NCBI GenBank assembly: GCA_905480605.1
Contig: CAJQRD010000017.1
Span: 1 to 64,000 of the forward strand
Direction of reading: 5' to 3'
Length of the DNA: 64,000 nt
DNA from: an uncultured Saprospiraceae bacterium
GTDB lineage: Bacteria > Bacteroidota > Bacteroidia > Chitinophagales > Saprospiraceae
The position numbers and the translations under genes are program-made. The notes under the pieces were generated by a model. That model worked only from the letters and a program-made list of their open reading frames with translations, did not search any database and was not told the origin of the DNA. Below are positions 1-9,011 of this stretch, one piece after another; the first letter of the stretch is position 1; the number at the start of each line of letters is the position of its first letter.

Positions 1-13
1 TTCTCTTAGCCAT
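1..13 (-). CDS. First codons of a gene running off the left edge
   Basis: An ATG on the minus strand at 13-11 opens a frame reading Met-Ala-Lys-Arg before the window ends. A Bacteroidota -7 element, TAAATTTG, lies on the minus strand at 47-40, at a suitable distance for a short leader. Nothing can be said about the product. It would be divergent from nothing and co-directional with the HAD gene at 82-714, which lies upstream of it. Confidence 0.35.
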
Positions 14-81
14 TTTTTTATTTTAATTTTGAAAGACAGCAAATTTACAAAACTCTACCAAATATAGTTTGGTGATACACG

Positions 82-714
82 TTAAATTTCTAACTCTTTA
101 AACGAGCTGAAGGTTTTTATATCATAAGTTTTAATTTCATCATTGATTCCTGGGTGTAAAACTCCCCAAACATCCATATTGGCGGACAGTGCAGCTTCAA
201 TACCAGGAACTGTATCTTCTATGACCAAACATTTATCTGTTTCGACCCCCATTTTTTCCGCCGCATATAAAAACAAATCAGGATTTGGCTTAAATGAATC
301 TATATCGTAAGCTGAAAAAGTATTCACTTTTGTAAAGAAAGCATCCAAACCAGTAGCCTTTAGTGATACTTTCATTTTATTCTGTGGACCATTTGAAGCT
401 ATACAGTAAGGAATATCTAATTTATTGATAAATGGGATTGCACCTTCAATTGTTTTTAAATCATTTTCAAAAAGCAATTGACACCTGGTTCTAAATTCTT
501 TTTCAAAGTCATAATCGAACTCTATAGTTTTATGTTTTTTAACATATTCTGTAATAAGTTGAAAGTGTGTGCCTTTAAATAATTTTAAACTTTGAGTTTC
601 TGTCATGTTAATTCCAACCTCATTCATCATGTTGGAAATTAATTTGTTAGACAATGATTCACTATCGACCAAACTACCGTCGCAATCAAAAATTATTAAT
701 TTATACTCTAGCAT
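82..714 (-). CDS. HAD-superfamily phosphatase, beta-phosphoglucomutase-like
   Basis: A 210-residue cytoplasmic haloacid-dehalogenase hydrolase. All four HAD motifs are visible: motif I DCDGSLVDS with nucleophile Asp10 and acid/base Asp12, motif II Ser107 (IASNG), motif III Lys142 (FKPNP), and motif IV Glu166-Asp167 (VIEDTVPGIEAA). The helical stretch at about residues 18-90 is the C1 cap typical of the PGM/phosphoglycolate/GPP group. The DGSLVDSE form and the VIEDTVPGI form fit the beta-phosphoglucomutase-like subfamily, which hydrolyses small phosphomonoesters. The exact substrate cannot be told. Length is normal and the start is an ATG. Confidence 0.85.
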   Translation of the reverse strand: MLEYKLIIFDCDGSLVDSESLSNKLISNMMNEVGINMTETQSLKLFKGTHFQLITEYVKKHKTIEFDYDFEKEFRTRCQLLFENDLKTIEGAIPFINKLDIPYCIASNGPQNKMKVSLKATGLDAFFTKVNTFSAYDIDSFKPNPDLFLYAAEKMGVETDKCLVIEDTVPGIEAALSANMDVWGVLHPGINDEIKTYDIKTFSSFKELEI

Positions 715-788
715 ATTTGATTCTTAACGTTATTAAGACAGAATCAACGGATTCTGGTACCTCTTCATTAATTTAAACTGTTTTCTAT

Positions 789-796
789 TACCTTTG
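789..796 (+). promoter_or_regulatory. -7 promoter element of the DUF4340 gene
   Basis: TACCTTTG matches the Bacteroidota sigma-A -7 consensus TAnnTTTG. It sits 34 nt upstream of the ATG at 830 and overlaps the possible TTG codon at 794. This argues that translation starts at 830, not further upstream. No well-spaced TTG -33 element is seen. Confidence 0.5.
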
Positions 797-829
797 CGCC
801 TGCGAATTTCGCTATTTGAAATTAAACTA

Positions 830-1828
830 ATGAAAAAAACTTTAATCTTACTTTTAATTCTAATAATAGCTGCTTGTGCTTATTATTTTTTAGGAAGGGG
901 AGACAATGATTCCTCAATAAATATCGACAGTAGAAACTTTATTGTTGAAAACATGGAGGATATAGCTTTTATTACCATTAAAAACCCTGGATATCCTCTT
1001 ATACACTTGGAAAAGAAATCTGAGGATAATTGGATTTTAAACAAGAAGTTTAAGGCTAGCAAATTTGTACTCAATAATATGATTGGTGTTTTGAGTAAAA
1101 TGGAAATAAAATATATCCCAACAAAAGCTAGAAATGCCAATGTTATTGACAATTTAAGTCAAGTCGGAATTGAAATAACAAGCTTTGATAATAATGGTAA
1201 GATATTGTCTGAGCTTATAATGGGTGATAATGACAATAAGGAAGGTGCGACATATTGTGTAAGAAAAGGATTTAAGCAATCTTATGCAATGCATGTCAAA
1301 GTTACAGAAGGTGGACTAAGAAGTTATTTTCAACATAACCAGCTGGATTTAAGGGATAAAAGCGTATTCGATATCAATTCAAAAGATATCAAATCATTAA
1401 AAATGACCTATCCTAAAGACAAGAAGAATTCATTTGAAATCTCAAAAAATGGCAGCACTTTCAACATTGAAGCGACGGATCAGTTTGGTGGCTCTAACCA
1501 AAATGGGAATAGCAATATTATTGAGTCCTATATCAAAGATTACAGCCATGTCTTCAGTGAAGTAATTAGAACAGGTGATCCAAGTTTAGATACTATATCG
1601 AATTTAGTTCCATTTGCAAAATTGGAATTTCAACTTTCAAACGGGGAAAATCAAATTTATGACTTTTATCCGATGATTGATATGTTGGAAAAAGATGTAA
1701 ATACGCAGACAGTAAGTGACTTGCACAAAGTGGAAAGGTTTTTTGTATTTGCAAGCAATAATGAAATTTATGTTGTTCAACGTCGATTGATTAAAGAGTT
1801 TTTCAAGCCAATTGCTTACTTTTATTAA
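830..1828 (+). CDS. DUF4340 domain-containing lipoprotein or anchored protein
   Basis: A 332-residue protein with an N-terminal hydrophobic segment, KKTLILLLILIIAACAYY. The IAAC sequence fits a lipobox, so it may be a lipoprotein, although it could also be a simple membrane anchor. The rest has the DUF4340 layout: repeated short beta modules, VENMEDIAFITIKNPGYPLI near the start and DNWILNKKFKAS after it. DUF4340 proteins occur near GldF/GldG-type ABC transporters in Bacteroidota, but no such transporter is present here. The frame extends to a TTG at 794, but that codon lies in the promoter, so the ATG at 830 is preferred. The function is unknown. Confidence 0.75.
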   Translation: MKKTLILLLILIIAACAYYFLGRGDNDSSINIDSRNFIVENMEDIAFITIKNPGYPLIHLEKKSEDNWILNKKFKASKFVLNNMIGVLSKMEIKYIPTKARNANVIDNLSQVGIEITSFDNNGKILSELIMGDNDNKEGATYCVRKGFKQSYAMHVKVTEGGLRSYFQHNQLDLRDKSVFDINSKDIKSLKMTYPKDKKNSFEISKNGSTFNIEATDQFGGSNQNGNSNIIESYIKDYSHVFSEVIRTGDPSLDTISNLVPFAKLEFQLSNGENQIYDFYPMIDMLEKDVNTQTVSDLHKVERFFVFASNNEIYVVQRRLIKEFFKPIAYFY

Positions 1829-1850
1829 AAATAATAATTAACAAATTCTA

Positions 1851-2999
1851 TTGAAAAAGCCTTTATTTTATTTAGTCCTTCTAACAATTGTGCTTAGCAG
1901 TTTTATGAATAAATATGACTGGGGATTTTTCGGACACCGTAAAATTAACAGGATGGCAGTTTTTACGTTGCCACAAGAACTTTTAGGTTTTTATAAAAAG
2001 AATATAGAATATATTACGGCGCATGCAGTTGATCCAGATAAACGACGATATGCCTTAAAAAATGAATTTGCGAGGCATTATATTGATATCGACCATTGGG
2101 ATACTTTACCATTTAACAATGTTCCGAGATCACTCAATTCCTCCGCAATGAAGTACGGTCATGTGATGGCTGTCAACGAGAATGATACACTGGAGATTAT
2201 GATTCCTGATAGTTTAAAAGGAGACTTTTATTCTAAATATATCTTTGAATCTAGATACTCTTCTGTGACGCCAATAAATTCTGACAGTTTAATTATTTAT
2301 TTCGATGATCTGGCAAATTGGAATAATTTCAGCCTTATATATTTTGATAATAAACTGGTGCAATATGGGATCCATCCATATTTTCTAGAAGAATTTTATA
2401 ACAGGCTTGTAAAATATTTTTATAAAAAAGATGTTAAAATGATCCTTAAGATCAGTGCAGATATTGGTCATTATATTTCGGATGGGCATGTGCCGTTACA
2501 TACAACTGAGAATTACAATGGGCAGCTTACCAATCAAATAGGTATTCATGCTTTCTGGGAAAGTAGACTGCCTGAATTATTTGCAGATGAATCTTATGAT
2601 TTTGTAGTTGGTAAAGCGGAATACATTCCTGACATGAAATCTTACATTTGGGATTTCATCAAAGAAAGTCATGCATTACTACCTGAAGTATTGAAGGTAG
2701 AGCAAGATTTGAAGAATGAGTTCCCACAAGATCAACAATTCTGTTTTGAGGAAAGGTTGGAGGTCACCACGCGAATTCAGTGTGAGGATTTCTCTAAAGC
2801 TTATCATGAAAAACTAGGTGGGATGGTTGAGCAAAGAATGCAAGATGCTATTTTGGCAGTAGGAAGTTTTTGGTATTCTGCATGGGTGGAAGCTGGTCAG
2901 CCGGACCTTGGAGTTGTTTCAAAAATTGAGGATGTGGTTCAAAAAGAACTAGATGATGCATATAACTCAGGTAATATCTATGGACGCAAACATGATTAA
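1851..2999 (+). CDS. Zinc-dependent phospholipase C / S1-P1 nuclease-like hydrolase
   Basis: A 382-residue exported protein. The hydrophobic N-terminus (KKPLFYLVLLTIVLSSF) is a signal peptide. The mature protein begins with the metal-binding Trp of the S1/P1-phospholipase C fold, WGFFGHRKINR (Trp24, His29). Further zinc ligands are visible: His76 and Asp79 in RHYIDIDHW, DIGHYISDGHVPLH (His207, Asp211, His213, His217), and IHAFWE (His233, Glu237). The family cleaves phosphodiester bonds in phospholipids or nucleic acids using three zinc ions. Which one applies here cannot be decided. The start is a TTG; no ATG precedes the signal peptide. It follows the DUF4340 gene by 22 nt, probably in one operon. 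Confidence 0.8.
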   Translation: MKKPLFYLVLLTIVLSSFMNKYDWGFFGHRKINRMAVFTLPQELLGFYKKNIEYITAHAVDPDKRRYALKNEFARHYIDIDHWDTLPFNNVPRSLNSSAMKYGHVMAVNENDTLEIMIPDSLKGDFYSKYIFESRYSSVTPINSDSLIIYFDDLANWNNFSLIYFDNKLVQYGIHPYFLEEFYNRLVKYFYKKDVKMILKISADIGHYISDGHVPLHTTENYNGQLTNQIGIHAFWESRLPELFADESYDFVVGKAEYIPDMKSYIWDFIKESHALLPEVLKVEQDLKNEFPQDQQFCFEERLEVTTRIQCEDFSKAYHEKLGGMVEQRMQDAILAVGSFWYSAWVEAGQPDLGVVSKIEDVVQKELDDAYNSGNIYGRKHD

Positions 3000-3036
3000 G
3001 TGTTTGAACCAATGAATAAACATAAACTATAATCGG

Positions 3037-4002
3037 ATGAAATTAAGTTTGATATTTAAAGGCATGGCAATGGGTATTGCAGAGGTAATTCCTGGGGTTT
3101 CAGGAGGGACAATTGCATTTATAACAGGCATTTATAAAGAACTAATCGACACAATAAAGTCTTTTGATATATCAGCTATTAAGCTTCTTTTGACAGCTGA
3201 CTTTAAAGGATTCTTTACAAAGATAAATTTTTCATTCTTGTTATTTCTTCTACTGGGGATGTTAGGAGGTATTGTTGTAGGTGTATTTGGGGTGACTCAT
3301 TTGTTAGAGAACAATCCTGAAGTTTTATGGGCGTTTTTCTTCGGACTTATTTTAGCATCGGTTCCAATGATGTTACAAACTATTAAAAACAAGACAGTTT
3401 TGACTTGGATTGTATTCCTTGTTGGAGCTGTAATCGCATTTATAATTACAAGTTTATCACCAGCAGAAGCAAGTACAAGTTATCCTTACATTTTTATTTC
3501 TGGGATGATAGGTATTGTTGCCTTAGTATTGCCAGGTGTTTCTGGAAGTTTTATCTTATTGCTCTTAGGAATGTATACTTTTATAATACCAACTATAAAG
3601 TCATTTTTAAGTGGGCCAAATAGTTCTGATTTTTTTGTTTTAGCTGTTTTCGGAATGGGGTGTTTGACTGGTCTTCTGTTTTTTGTAAGGTTGGTTTCCA
3701 ATGCTTTTGAAAAGCATTATAATATTACAGTGGCAGTGATGTCTGGATTTATGCTAGGTTCATTAAATAAAATATGGCCTTGGAGAAATGTAGAAACGTA
3801 TCTCAATAAAACAACCAATCAAATAATCAACTCCTCAGAAATTCCAATTCAACTCAATACAGATAATATTAAAATAATTACAGAACAAAATGTTTTTCCT
3901 TCAAGCTATCTGTCTGATCCAAAACTGCCATGGGTTATTTTCTCATTCGTACTTGGTTTGGTGGTAATAGCACTTCTTAATAAATATCAAGCTAAAGACT
4001 AA
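3037..4002 (+). CDS. popT: DUF368 family undecaprenyl-phosphate transporter (PopT-like)
   Basis: A 321-residue multi-pass inner-membrane protein with about eight hydrophobic segments. Two related signature loops are visible, EVIPGVSGGTIAFITGIY near residue 17 and LVLPGVSGSFILLLLGMY in the second half. This is the inverted internal duplication expected of DUF368. Members of this family were shown in Vibrio and other bacteria to recycle the lipid carrier undecaprenyl phosphate across the membrane for wall and surface polymer synthesis. The assignment to that role is by family. It lies 37 nt after the zinc-hydrolase gene, same strand. A poorly conserved insert (residues about 248-290) separates the last segments. 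Confidence 0.85.
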   Translation: MKLSLIFKGMAMGIAEVIPGVSGGTIAFITGIYKELIDTIKSFDISAIKLLLTADFKGFFTKINFSFLLFLLLGMLGGIVVGVFGVTHLLENNPEVLWAFFFGLILASVPMMLQTIKNKTVLTWIVFLVGAVIAFIITSLSPAEASTSYPYIFISGMIGIVALVLPGVSGSFILLLLGMYTFIIPTIKSFLSGPNSSDFFVLAVFGMGCLTGLLFFVRLVSNAFEKHYNITVAVMSGFMLGSLNKIWPWRNVETYLNKTTNQIINSSEIPIQLNTDNIKIITEQNVFPSSYLSDPKLPWVIFSFVLGLVVIALLNKYQAKD

Positions 4003-4394
4003 TTCCTCTAAATTTATATCACTTTTTAGCATATTGATATTGTTAGGTTTTGCTTGTAAGCATAATCTTAAAATTTTCTTAGGCTATAAGGCATAAAAAT
4101 TACCCTAAAGGAAGCTCAATAATGAGTAACAGATAGGTTCGGTAAACCAACGAAAATTTATATTATTTGAAAGGAATAATAGTTTCGAATAGCTTGTAAA
4201 TCAGGTAGTTGATTTATTAGTTATTCCCTAAATGCGACATAGCATACTCACTTATCGCATATTCTTCCCTCCACATTAATTTTGTATGAAAGCAATAAAT
4301 AGGTTAGATGTAAGTATATTATTATATATAGTTACCTAACAATCAAGTTATTTCATATATTTGTATTTAATAATGTGTACACAAAAAGGTTATC
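4003..4394. other. Intergenic region without a recognised gene
   Basis: About 390 nt between popT and the PD40-SPOR gene. I see no ORF with coding character, no tRNA and no clear terminator. A short inverted pair, ATGCGA and TCGCAT, stands around 4233-4260. The only clear element is the promoter near its right end. Confidence 0.5.
4356..4363 (+). promoter_or_regulatory. -7 promoter element of the PD40-SPOR gene
   Basis: TATATTTG matches the Bacteroidota TAnnTTTG -7 consensus and lies 31 nt before the ATG at 4395. A TTA, not a clear TTG, stands at the -33 distance. Confidence 0.5.
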
Positions 4395-6521
4395 ATGTTT
4401 AAAAAACTACAATTATTGAGTATTTTAGTATTGTTACAGCTATTTGCAGTATCAATCATCGCTCAAAAATCTCTTATCAAAGCAGAAAGACAATTTGAGT
4501 TGAAAGCTTTTGATTTGGCAATTGAAAGCGCAAAACTAGCTTTGGACAAAAAGCCTGAATGCTCTAAATGTCATTATGTAATAGCAGAATCATTCAGAAT
4601 GATGAATGAAAATGTTGATGCTGCTATATGGTATCGTAAAATGGAAAAGTTTGATGACCTTCCGAATGAGTTTGCATTTAATTATGGGTTATTGCTTAAA
4701 AGAATGGGGCAGTACAATAAAGCAAAACAATATTTTAAAAAATATGCTGAAGTAAATCCGCCCATTGGAGAGTACTTTGCTGAAAGTTGTGAGTTTGCTA
4801 AAATGGAATTGTCTTCGGAATTAAATTTTGAGCTTAACCTTTACTCAGCAAGCTCTAAGTTTACTGATTATGCGCCTACATTTTTTAAAAATAAATTGGT
4901 ATTTGCTTCTTTTAGAAATGATTTTAAAAGATCACTCGAAAAGCAAAACCCAAGCTTAATACAAAACAAAGGATCACAATTGTTTATTGGAGGATTAGGA
5001 GTTACGGGTGATATCAATAGTGTTAATTTCCTTTTACATGATGATGAGGAAACATTTGATATGGGACCGATTCATTATGCTCAAAATGCTCCGATTTGTG
5101 CAATTACAAGAAATAACTTTAAGAATGGTGAGAAACAAGTCTTTTCCCAAGATTTAGAATTAACATTATATACGGCTCAAGTTGAAGCTGATGGCTCTTT
5201 CAATAATAAAGTAGCTTATCCTTACAATGAAGCGGGTTATGCTTCTGGTTTTGGTACACTTAATGAAGCTGGCAATATTATGTATTTTTCTTCCAATAGA
5301 CCTGGAGGCTATGGTGGTTTTGATCTGTATGTCACATACTACAAAAATGGTGAATGGACATATCCAGAAAATCTAGGAAGTACAATTAATTCAGAAGGGA
5401 ATGAAATTACACCATCGTTCACAAAAGGTAAATTATACTTTTCTTCTGATTTTCTAATGGGCTTAGGTGGATTTGATGTATTTGCGTCTACTGTAGAGGT
5501 TGGTAAATGGACTTATCCACAGAATATGGGTAATGGTGTTAACTCACCTGAAGATGATTATTACTTCGTTAAACATCCCGCAAAGGATTCGTACTATTTA
5601 ACATCTAATAGACTAGGTGGTAGGGGAGCACATGATATTTATCTTGTGAATGCCGCACCTGCTGAAAAAGAAGTTGTAAATGTTAACTTTGAGGATGTAA
5701 TGCCAGCAGCAGTAAGTATTGAAGATGATATTATATCGGATGTTGCCCCTAAAGTACAAAATGTCAAACTTGAAGAAAATGTAGTTGATGAGGCTATAGA
5801 TGAAACTGAATTTACAAAGTCTAATAAAACAATGGTTGATGGAAGTTCAGTTATCGACTTTTCTAAGTTGCTTCCTCCAAAAGCTGTAGACTTGAACAAG
5901 TCAAATGCTAGAGCGGTTTCTTTGGTAGGTGCTAAAAGAGTTGCTTTCGGAGAAGTTATTACAACAAGTTCAAACGTATATTTCATTCAATTAGCAGCTT
6001 TGTTTAAAAGTGCTGGAAATATTGAAGACTTTATTCCTTTAAAAAGATATGGTAGTATTTATAAAGTGAGACATACAAATGCTACAAAAGTAAAGTTGGG
6101 ATACTTTATGGATGAAGCGCAAGCAAAAGAAATCTTAAGAAAAGTAAAGAGTCTTGGTTACTCCGATGCTTTTATTACATATGAAACATTAAATACAAGC
6201 AGAATGGAGCTTGTAGAAGTTGCTGAGAAAACGATGCATTCATACAGCAATACAGAATTCGAAACTGATGAGACGACTGGAGTAAACTACAAAGTTCGTT
6301 TGGCATCTTATGAAGATCCTATTTGGTTTGAGACTGAAAAAGTTTCTGATCTTGGAATTATCGAGCAATGGAGTAAGGATGAGTGGACAATTTTTGTCCT
6401 AAGTGGTTACAGCACACAAGGAGAGGCTAACAAAGCCAGATTAGTTGCACATTCTAGAGGTTTTACTGACTCTGAAGTTGTATTAGATCGTGATGGCATC
6501 TTAGAAAAGCTACAAAAGTAG
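4395..6521 (+). CDS. Secreted TPR - PD40 beta-propeller - SPOR protein
   Basis: A 708-residue exported protein with signal peptide MFKKLQLLSILVLLQLFAVSIIAQ. Residues about 26-135 form TPR helices (ALDKKPECSKCHYVIAESF). Residues about 140-425 carry PD40/WD40-like blades with the hallmark SSNRPGGYGGFDLY and YFSSDFLMGLGGFDVF. After a flexible linker, two SPOR-like modules follow, starting near residues 533 (NVYFIQLAALFKS) and 630 (NYKVRLASYED). It resembles the PorE/PD40-OmpA lipoproteins linked to the type IX secretion system and gliding. Here the peptidoglycan-binding OmpA domain is missing and SPOR modules stand in its place. A periplasmic wall-attached role is likely. The gene has its own promoter and a strong terminator, so it is monocistronic. 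Confidence 0.75.
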   Translation: MFKKLQLLSILVLLQLFAVSIIAQKSLIKAERQFELKAFDLAIESAKLALDKKPECSKCHYVIAESFRMMNENVDAAIWYRKMEKFDDLPNEFAFNYGLLLKRMGQYNKAKQYFKKYAEVNPPIGEYFAESCEFAKMELSSELNFELNLYSASSKFTDYAPTFFKNKLVFASFRNDFKRSLEKQNPSLIQNKGSQLFIGGLGVTGDINSVNFLLHDDEETFDMGPIHYAQNAPICAITRNNFKNGEKQVFSQDLELTLYTAQVEADGSFNNKVAYPYNEAGYASGFGTLNEAGNIMYFSSNRPGGYGGFDLYVTYYKNGEWTYPENLGSTINSEGNEITPSFTKGKLYFSSDFLMGLGGFDVFASTVEVGKWTYPQNMGNGVNSPEDDYYFVKHPAKDSYYLTSNRLGGRGAHDIYLVNAAPAEKEVVNVNFEDVMPAAVSIEDDIISDVAPKVQNVKLEENVVDEAIDETEFTKSNKTMVDGSSVIDFSKLLPPKAVDLNKSNARAVSLVGAKRVAFGEVITTSSNVYFIQLAALFKSAGNIEDFIPLKRYGSIYKVRHTNATKVKLGYFMDEAQAKEILRKVKSLGYSDAFITYETLNTSRMELVEVAEKTMHSYSNTEFETDETTGVNYKVRLASYEDPIWFETEKVSDLGIIEQWSKDEWTIFVLSGYSTQGEANKARLVAHSRGFTDSEVVLDRDGILEKLQK

Positions 6522-6543
6522 TTTTTGATGCAATAACTTCTGG

Positions 6544-6574
6544 AAGGCATATGTTTTAAACATATGCCTTTTTT
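6544..6574 (+). terminator. Rho-independent terminator after the PD40-SPOR gene
   Basis: AAGGCATATGTTT and its exact reverse complement are separated by one base, followed by a run of T. It lies 22 nt after the stop codon. Confidence 0.85.
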
Positions 6575-6778
6575 AGTTATAAATTGCATTTATGTCTTTT
6601 TACAAGATGTTATTTAAATAAAAGATGATACCATTGAATTATTAGTAGAATACCTGTACTTTTTCAAGAAAAATTACTAATTGTACTCTTTTTAAGATTT
6701 TAGTTTCAGAAAAATGATTTTTGTGTAACTTTTATGAAATTGTTAACGTTATAATAACTGACAGACAATCGTAGCTTT

Positions 6779-7000
6779 ATGAAAAAATTCCTATCTAAAA
6801 TTAGCTTTTGCTCGATTATTATATTGAGTTGTATTTGCTTTTACTATATCAATACGGCAGATCTGAATGATAATCATGATGATTTAAATATAACTGAGAT
6901 GGAACACCCAGTTAATGACAAAATGATAGGTTCTGTAAAAACAGCTTCAATTCTTTTTACTAGAGTCTTGGAAGTACTTTCTCATAGAGGGGACTTATAG
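6779..7000 (+). CDS. Small hypothetical exported or membrane protein
   Basis: A 73-residue frame beginning MKKFLSKISFCSIIILSCICFYY, a good signal or anchor segment, followed by an acidic polar stretch. I recognise no family. Only five bases separate it from the end of fmt, which runs the other way. The N-terminus is the main evidence that it is real. Confidence 0.4.
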   Translation: MKKFLSKISFCSIIILSCICFYYINTADLNDNHDDLNITEMEHPVNDKMIGSVKTASILFTRVLEVLSHRGDL

Positions 7001-7005
7001 TTGCT

Positions 7006-7926
7006 CTAAATAAATGGATTGATATCAAATCCATTCAATAATTCATTTACTGCCATTTTCCTTTTACCACTTATTTGAATGTCTACAATGTTGATGTAAC
7101 CGTCTAAACAAGCCACTTTTATATATTTCTTATTATCACTTATTAATTTTCCGGATTGCAGATTGTGCTCTTCAAGTTCTATTTCTGCTTTAAAGATTTT
7201 GGCTGTGTTTTTTCCTATTTTAAACCATGCTCCTGGATATAAACTTAATCCCCTGATAAAGTTGTAAACACTAACTGTGTCTTGTCTGAAATCAATAAGG
7301 GTATTTTCTTTATTAAGCTTAGGAGCATGTGATGTTTCAGTATCATCTTGTTCCTTGAGGGTAATATCACCTTTTTTTATTTTTTTTACGGATTCCAATA
7401 CTAAATCTGCTCCAACGTACATCATTCTATCATGAACGTCAGTGGCATTGTCACTTTGATAAATTGGTATTTCTTTTTGCATCAAAATTGATCCAGTATC
7501 TATTTCTTGTTTCAGTTTGAAGGTTGTCACACCTGTTGTAGTCTCTCCGTTGATAACAGCCCAGTTTATAGGTGCGGCACCTCTGTACTGTGGTAAAAGC
7601 GATCCATGTAAATTATAGGTACCTAACTTTGGCATATTCCACACAACTTTTGGAAGCATTCTAAATGCAACTACTATTTGTAGATCAGCATTAAGTGCTT
7701 TCAATTCTTCATTGAATTTTGGACTCTTCAAGTTTTTTGGTTGTAATATATTAAGGCCTTTTTCAACGGCAAACTTTTTAACTGCGGATTCAATCACTGT
7801 CTTTCTTCCCCTTCCACCCATTTTATCTACACTGGTAATAACTCCTACAATGTCATAGCCAGCATTATAAAGTATTTCTAATGATGCTACTGCAAATTGT
7901 GGCGTTCCCATGAAAATAATCCTCAT
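7006..7926 (-). CDS. fmt: Methionyl-tRNA formyltransferase
   Basis: A 306-residue cytoplasmic enzyme that formylates initiator Met-tRNA with 10-formyl-tetrahydrofolate. The N-terminus MRIIFMGTPQFA, the loop SLLPQYRGAAPINWAV and the active-site triad Asn105, His107 and Asp143 (YNLHGSLLP, EIDTGSI) are all present. The positions match the well-studied E. coli enzyme within one residue. The basic RGRGRK-type loop near residues 38-42 (GGRGRK) is the tRNA acceptor-binding insert. The C-terminal OB-like domain begins near residue 205. ATG start. It is followed by the small plus-strand ORF convergently. Confidence 0.97.
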   Translation of the reverse strand: MRIIFMGTPQFAVASLEILYNAGYDIVGVITSVDKMGGRGRKTVIESAVKKFAVEKGLNILQPKNLKSPKFNEELKALNADLQIVVAFRMLPKVVWNMPKLGTYNLHGSLLPQYRGAAPINWAVINGETTTGVTTFKLKQEIDTGSILMQKEIPIYQSDNATDVHDRMMYVGADLVLESVKKIKKGDITLKEQDDTETSHAPKLNKENTLIDFRQDTVSVYNFIRGLSLYPGAWFKIGKNTAKIFKAEIELEEHNLQSGKLISDNKKYIKVACLDGYINIVDIQISGKRKMAVNELLNGFDINPFI

Positions 7927-8071
7927 TTTTCTAATTTTTAAACAAATAAACCTATTTATAAGTAATTCTTTCTGCTTCAGCCAATCATTTGCGTATTATT
8001 TGTACAACATTTGCACATCCATTTTGATATTTCTTTTAATGTTGTTCATATTACTGGGATAAACAAGTTCT

Positions 8072-8430
8072 ATGAAAACTTGTATAATATCATTCTTCCT
8101 TAGTGCCCTTTCATCTTTGATTTGGACTCAAACTATTCCTGTTGATGGATATATCTATGGATCTGGTAATCTGGTTATCTTCATCAGGTTACTATTATAG
8201 TTCCGGATAAAGACAAGGTTAACTTAAAAGTGGTCAAATCAGATAAAAATGATTTTGGGGATGCTTGTGATGCTTGCAATGTGGTAAATTCATTAATTCA
8301 ATCAGAAGAACATATATATGTTGAAAAACCACAAGGAGGTATAATTATGACTTCACCGTCGGGAACTTGTTTTTTAATTTATGTTTCTGATACAGGATTA
8401 GTATCATCATTAGAAGTTGATTGTCCTTAA
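8072..8430 (+). pseudogene. Small secreted-protein gene broken by an 8-bp duplication
   Basis: An ATG at 8072 opens a frame with a signal peptide (MKTCIISFFLSALSSLIWTQ) that stops at about 8198. A second frame then runs to 8430 without its own convincing start. The switch point carries two adjacent 8-mers, ATCTGGTA (8161-8168) and ATCTGGTT (8169-8176). Removing one copy joins the frames into a single protein of about 117 residues reading ...YGSGYLHQVTIIVPDKDKV.... The product is unknown; it ends with a short beta-rich, Cys-containing domain (GDACDACNVVNSL ... SLEVDCP). Either a true frameshift mutation, phase variation or a sequencing error is possible. Confidence 0.6.
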
Positions 8431-8433
8431 TTT

Positions 8434-8985
8434 CTAAAAGGAATATACCAATCCAAGACCTAGACTTTGATCGCTTAGTTTTATACTTAAGTCATCACTG
8501 ACATCAAACTCGATAAGGTGTCGATCTATAAATGCATCAGCAGTTACGATAAGATGTACGCCAAGAAATATCAACCATTGGTTATCCTTGTTGCTTCTTG
8601 CATCATCTCTTATACCTTTAACTGTTTGAATTTGTGAAACTGTAAAGCCATCACATTCATTGCCATCAGCCAAGCTTTTCCAGCATGTATCCCATTTGTT
8701 GTAGGTAGATGTTCTTTGAATTAAGAAGTAGATTGCAGCGGCTTCTGCTCCAATAACCACTGGCACTTTCCAATATCTTTTGTTATAGATTTGCCCAGCG
8801 CTAGGCAGTACCAATGAATACAAAGCTGCTTTGCCTGGGTTTCCTTTGAACATGCTAAACATGCCATAAGGATCTTCTTTTACAATAGTATCTTGAACTG
8901 TTGTTGTATCAACTGGGAAATTATTTTGACCAATAACGAATTGTTGGCAAACGAGAAGTACAATTATAAGAGACAGTTTATTCAC
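8434..8985 (-). CDS. DUF5683 domain-containing membrane protein
   Basis: A 183-residue protein with signal peptide MNKLSLIIVLLVCQQFVIGQ and a core GKAALYSLVLPSAGQIYNKRYWKVPVV followed by hydrophobic segments. This pattern is the DUF5683 family, which in Bacteroidota regularly sits just after parB. The order here is the same: hydrolase, parA, parB, DUF5683, all on the minus strand. The function is not established. It starts 26 nt after the parB stop. Confidence 0.8.
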   Translation of the reverse strand: MNKLSLIIVLLVCQQFVIGQNNFPVDTTTVQDTIVKEDPYGMFSMFKGNPGKAALYSLVLPSAGQIYNKRYWKVPVVIGAEAAAIYFLIQRTSTYNKWDTCWKSLADGNECDGFTVSQIQTVKGIRDDARSNKDNQWLIFLGVHLIVTADAFIDRHLIEFDVSDDLSIKLSDQSLGLGLVYSF

Positions 8986-9011
8986 AACAGTATAACGATA
9001 AGTTATTAATA

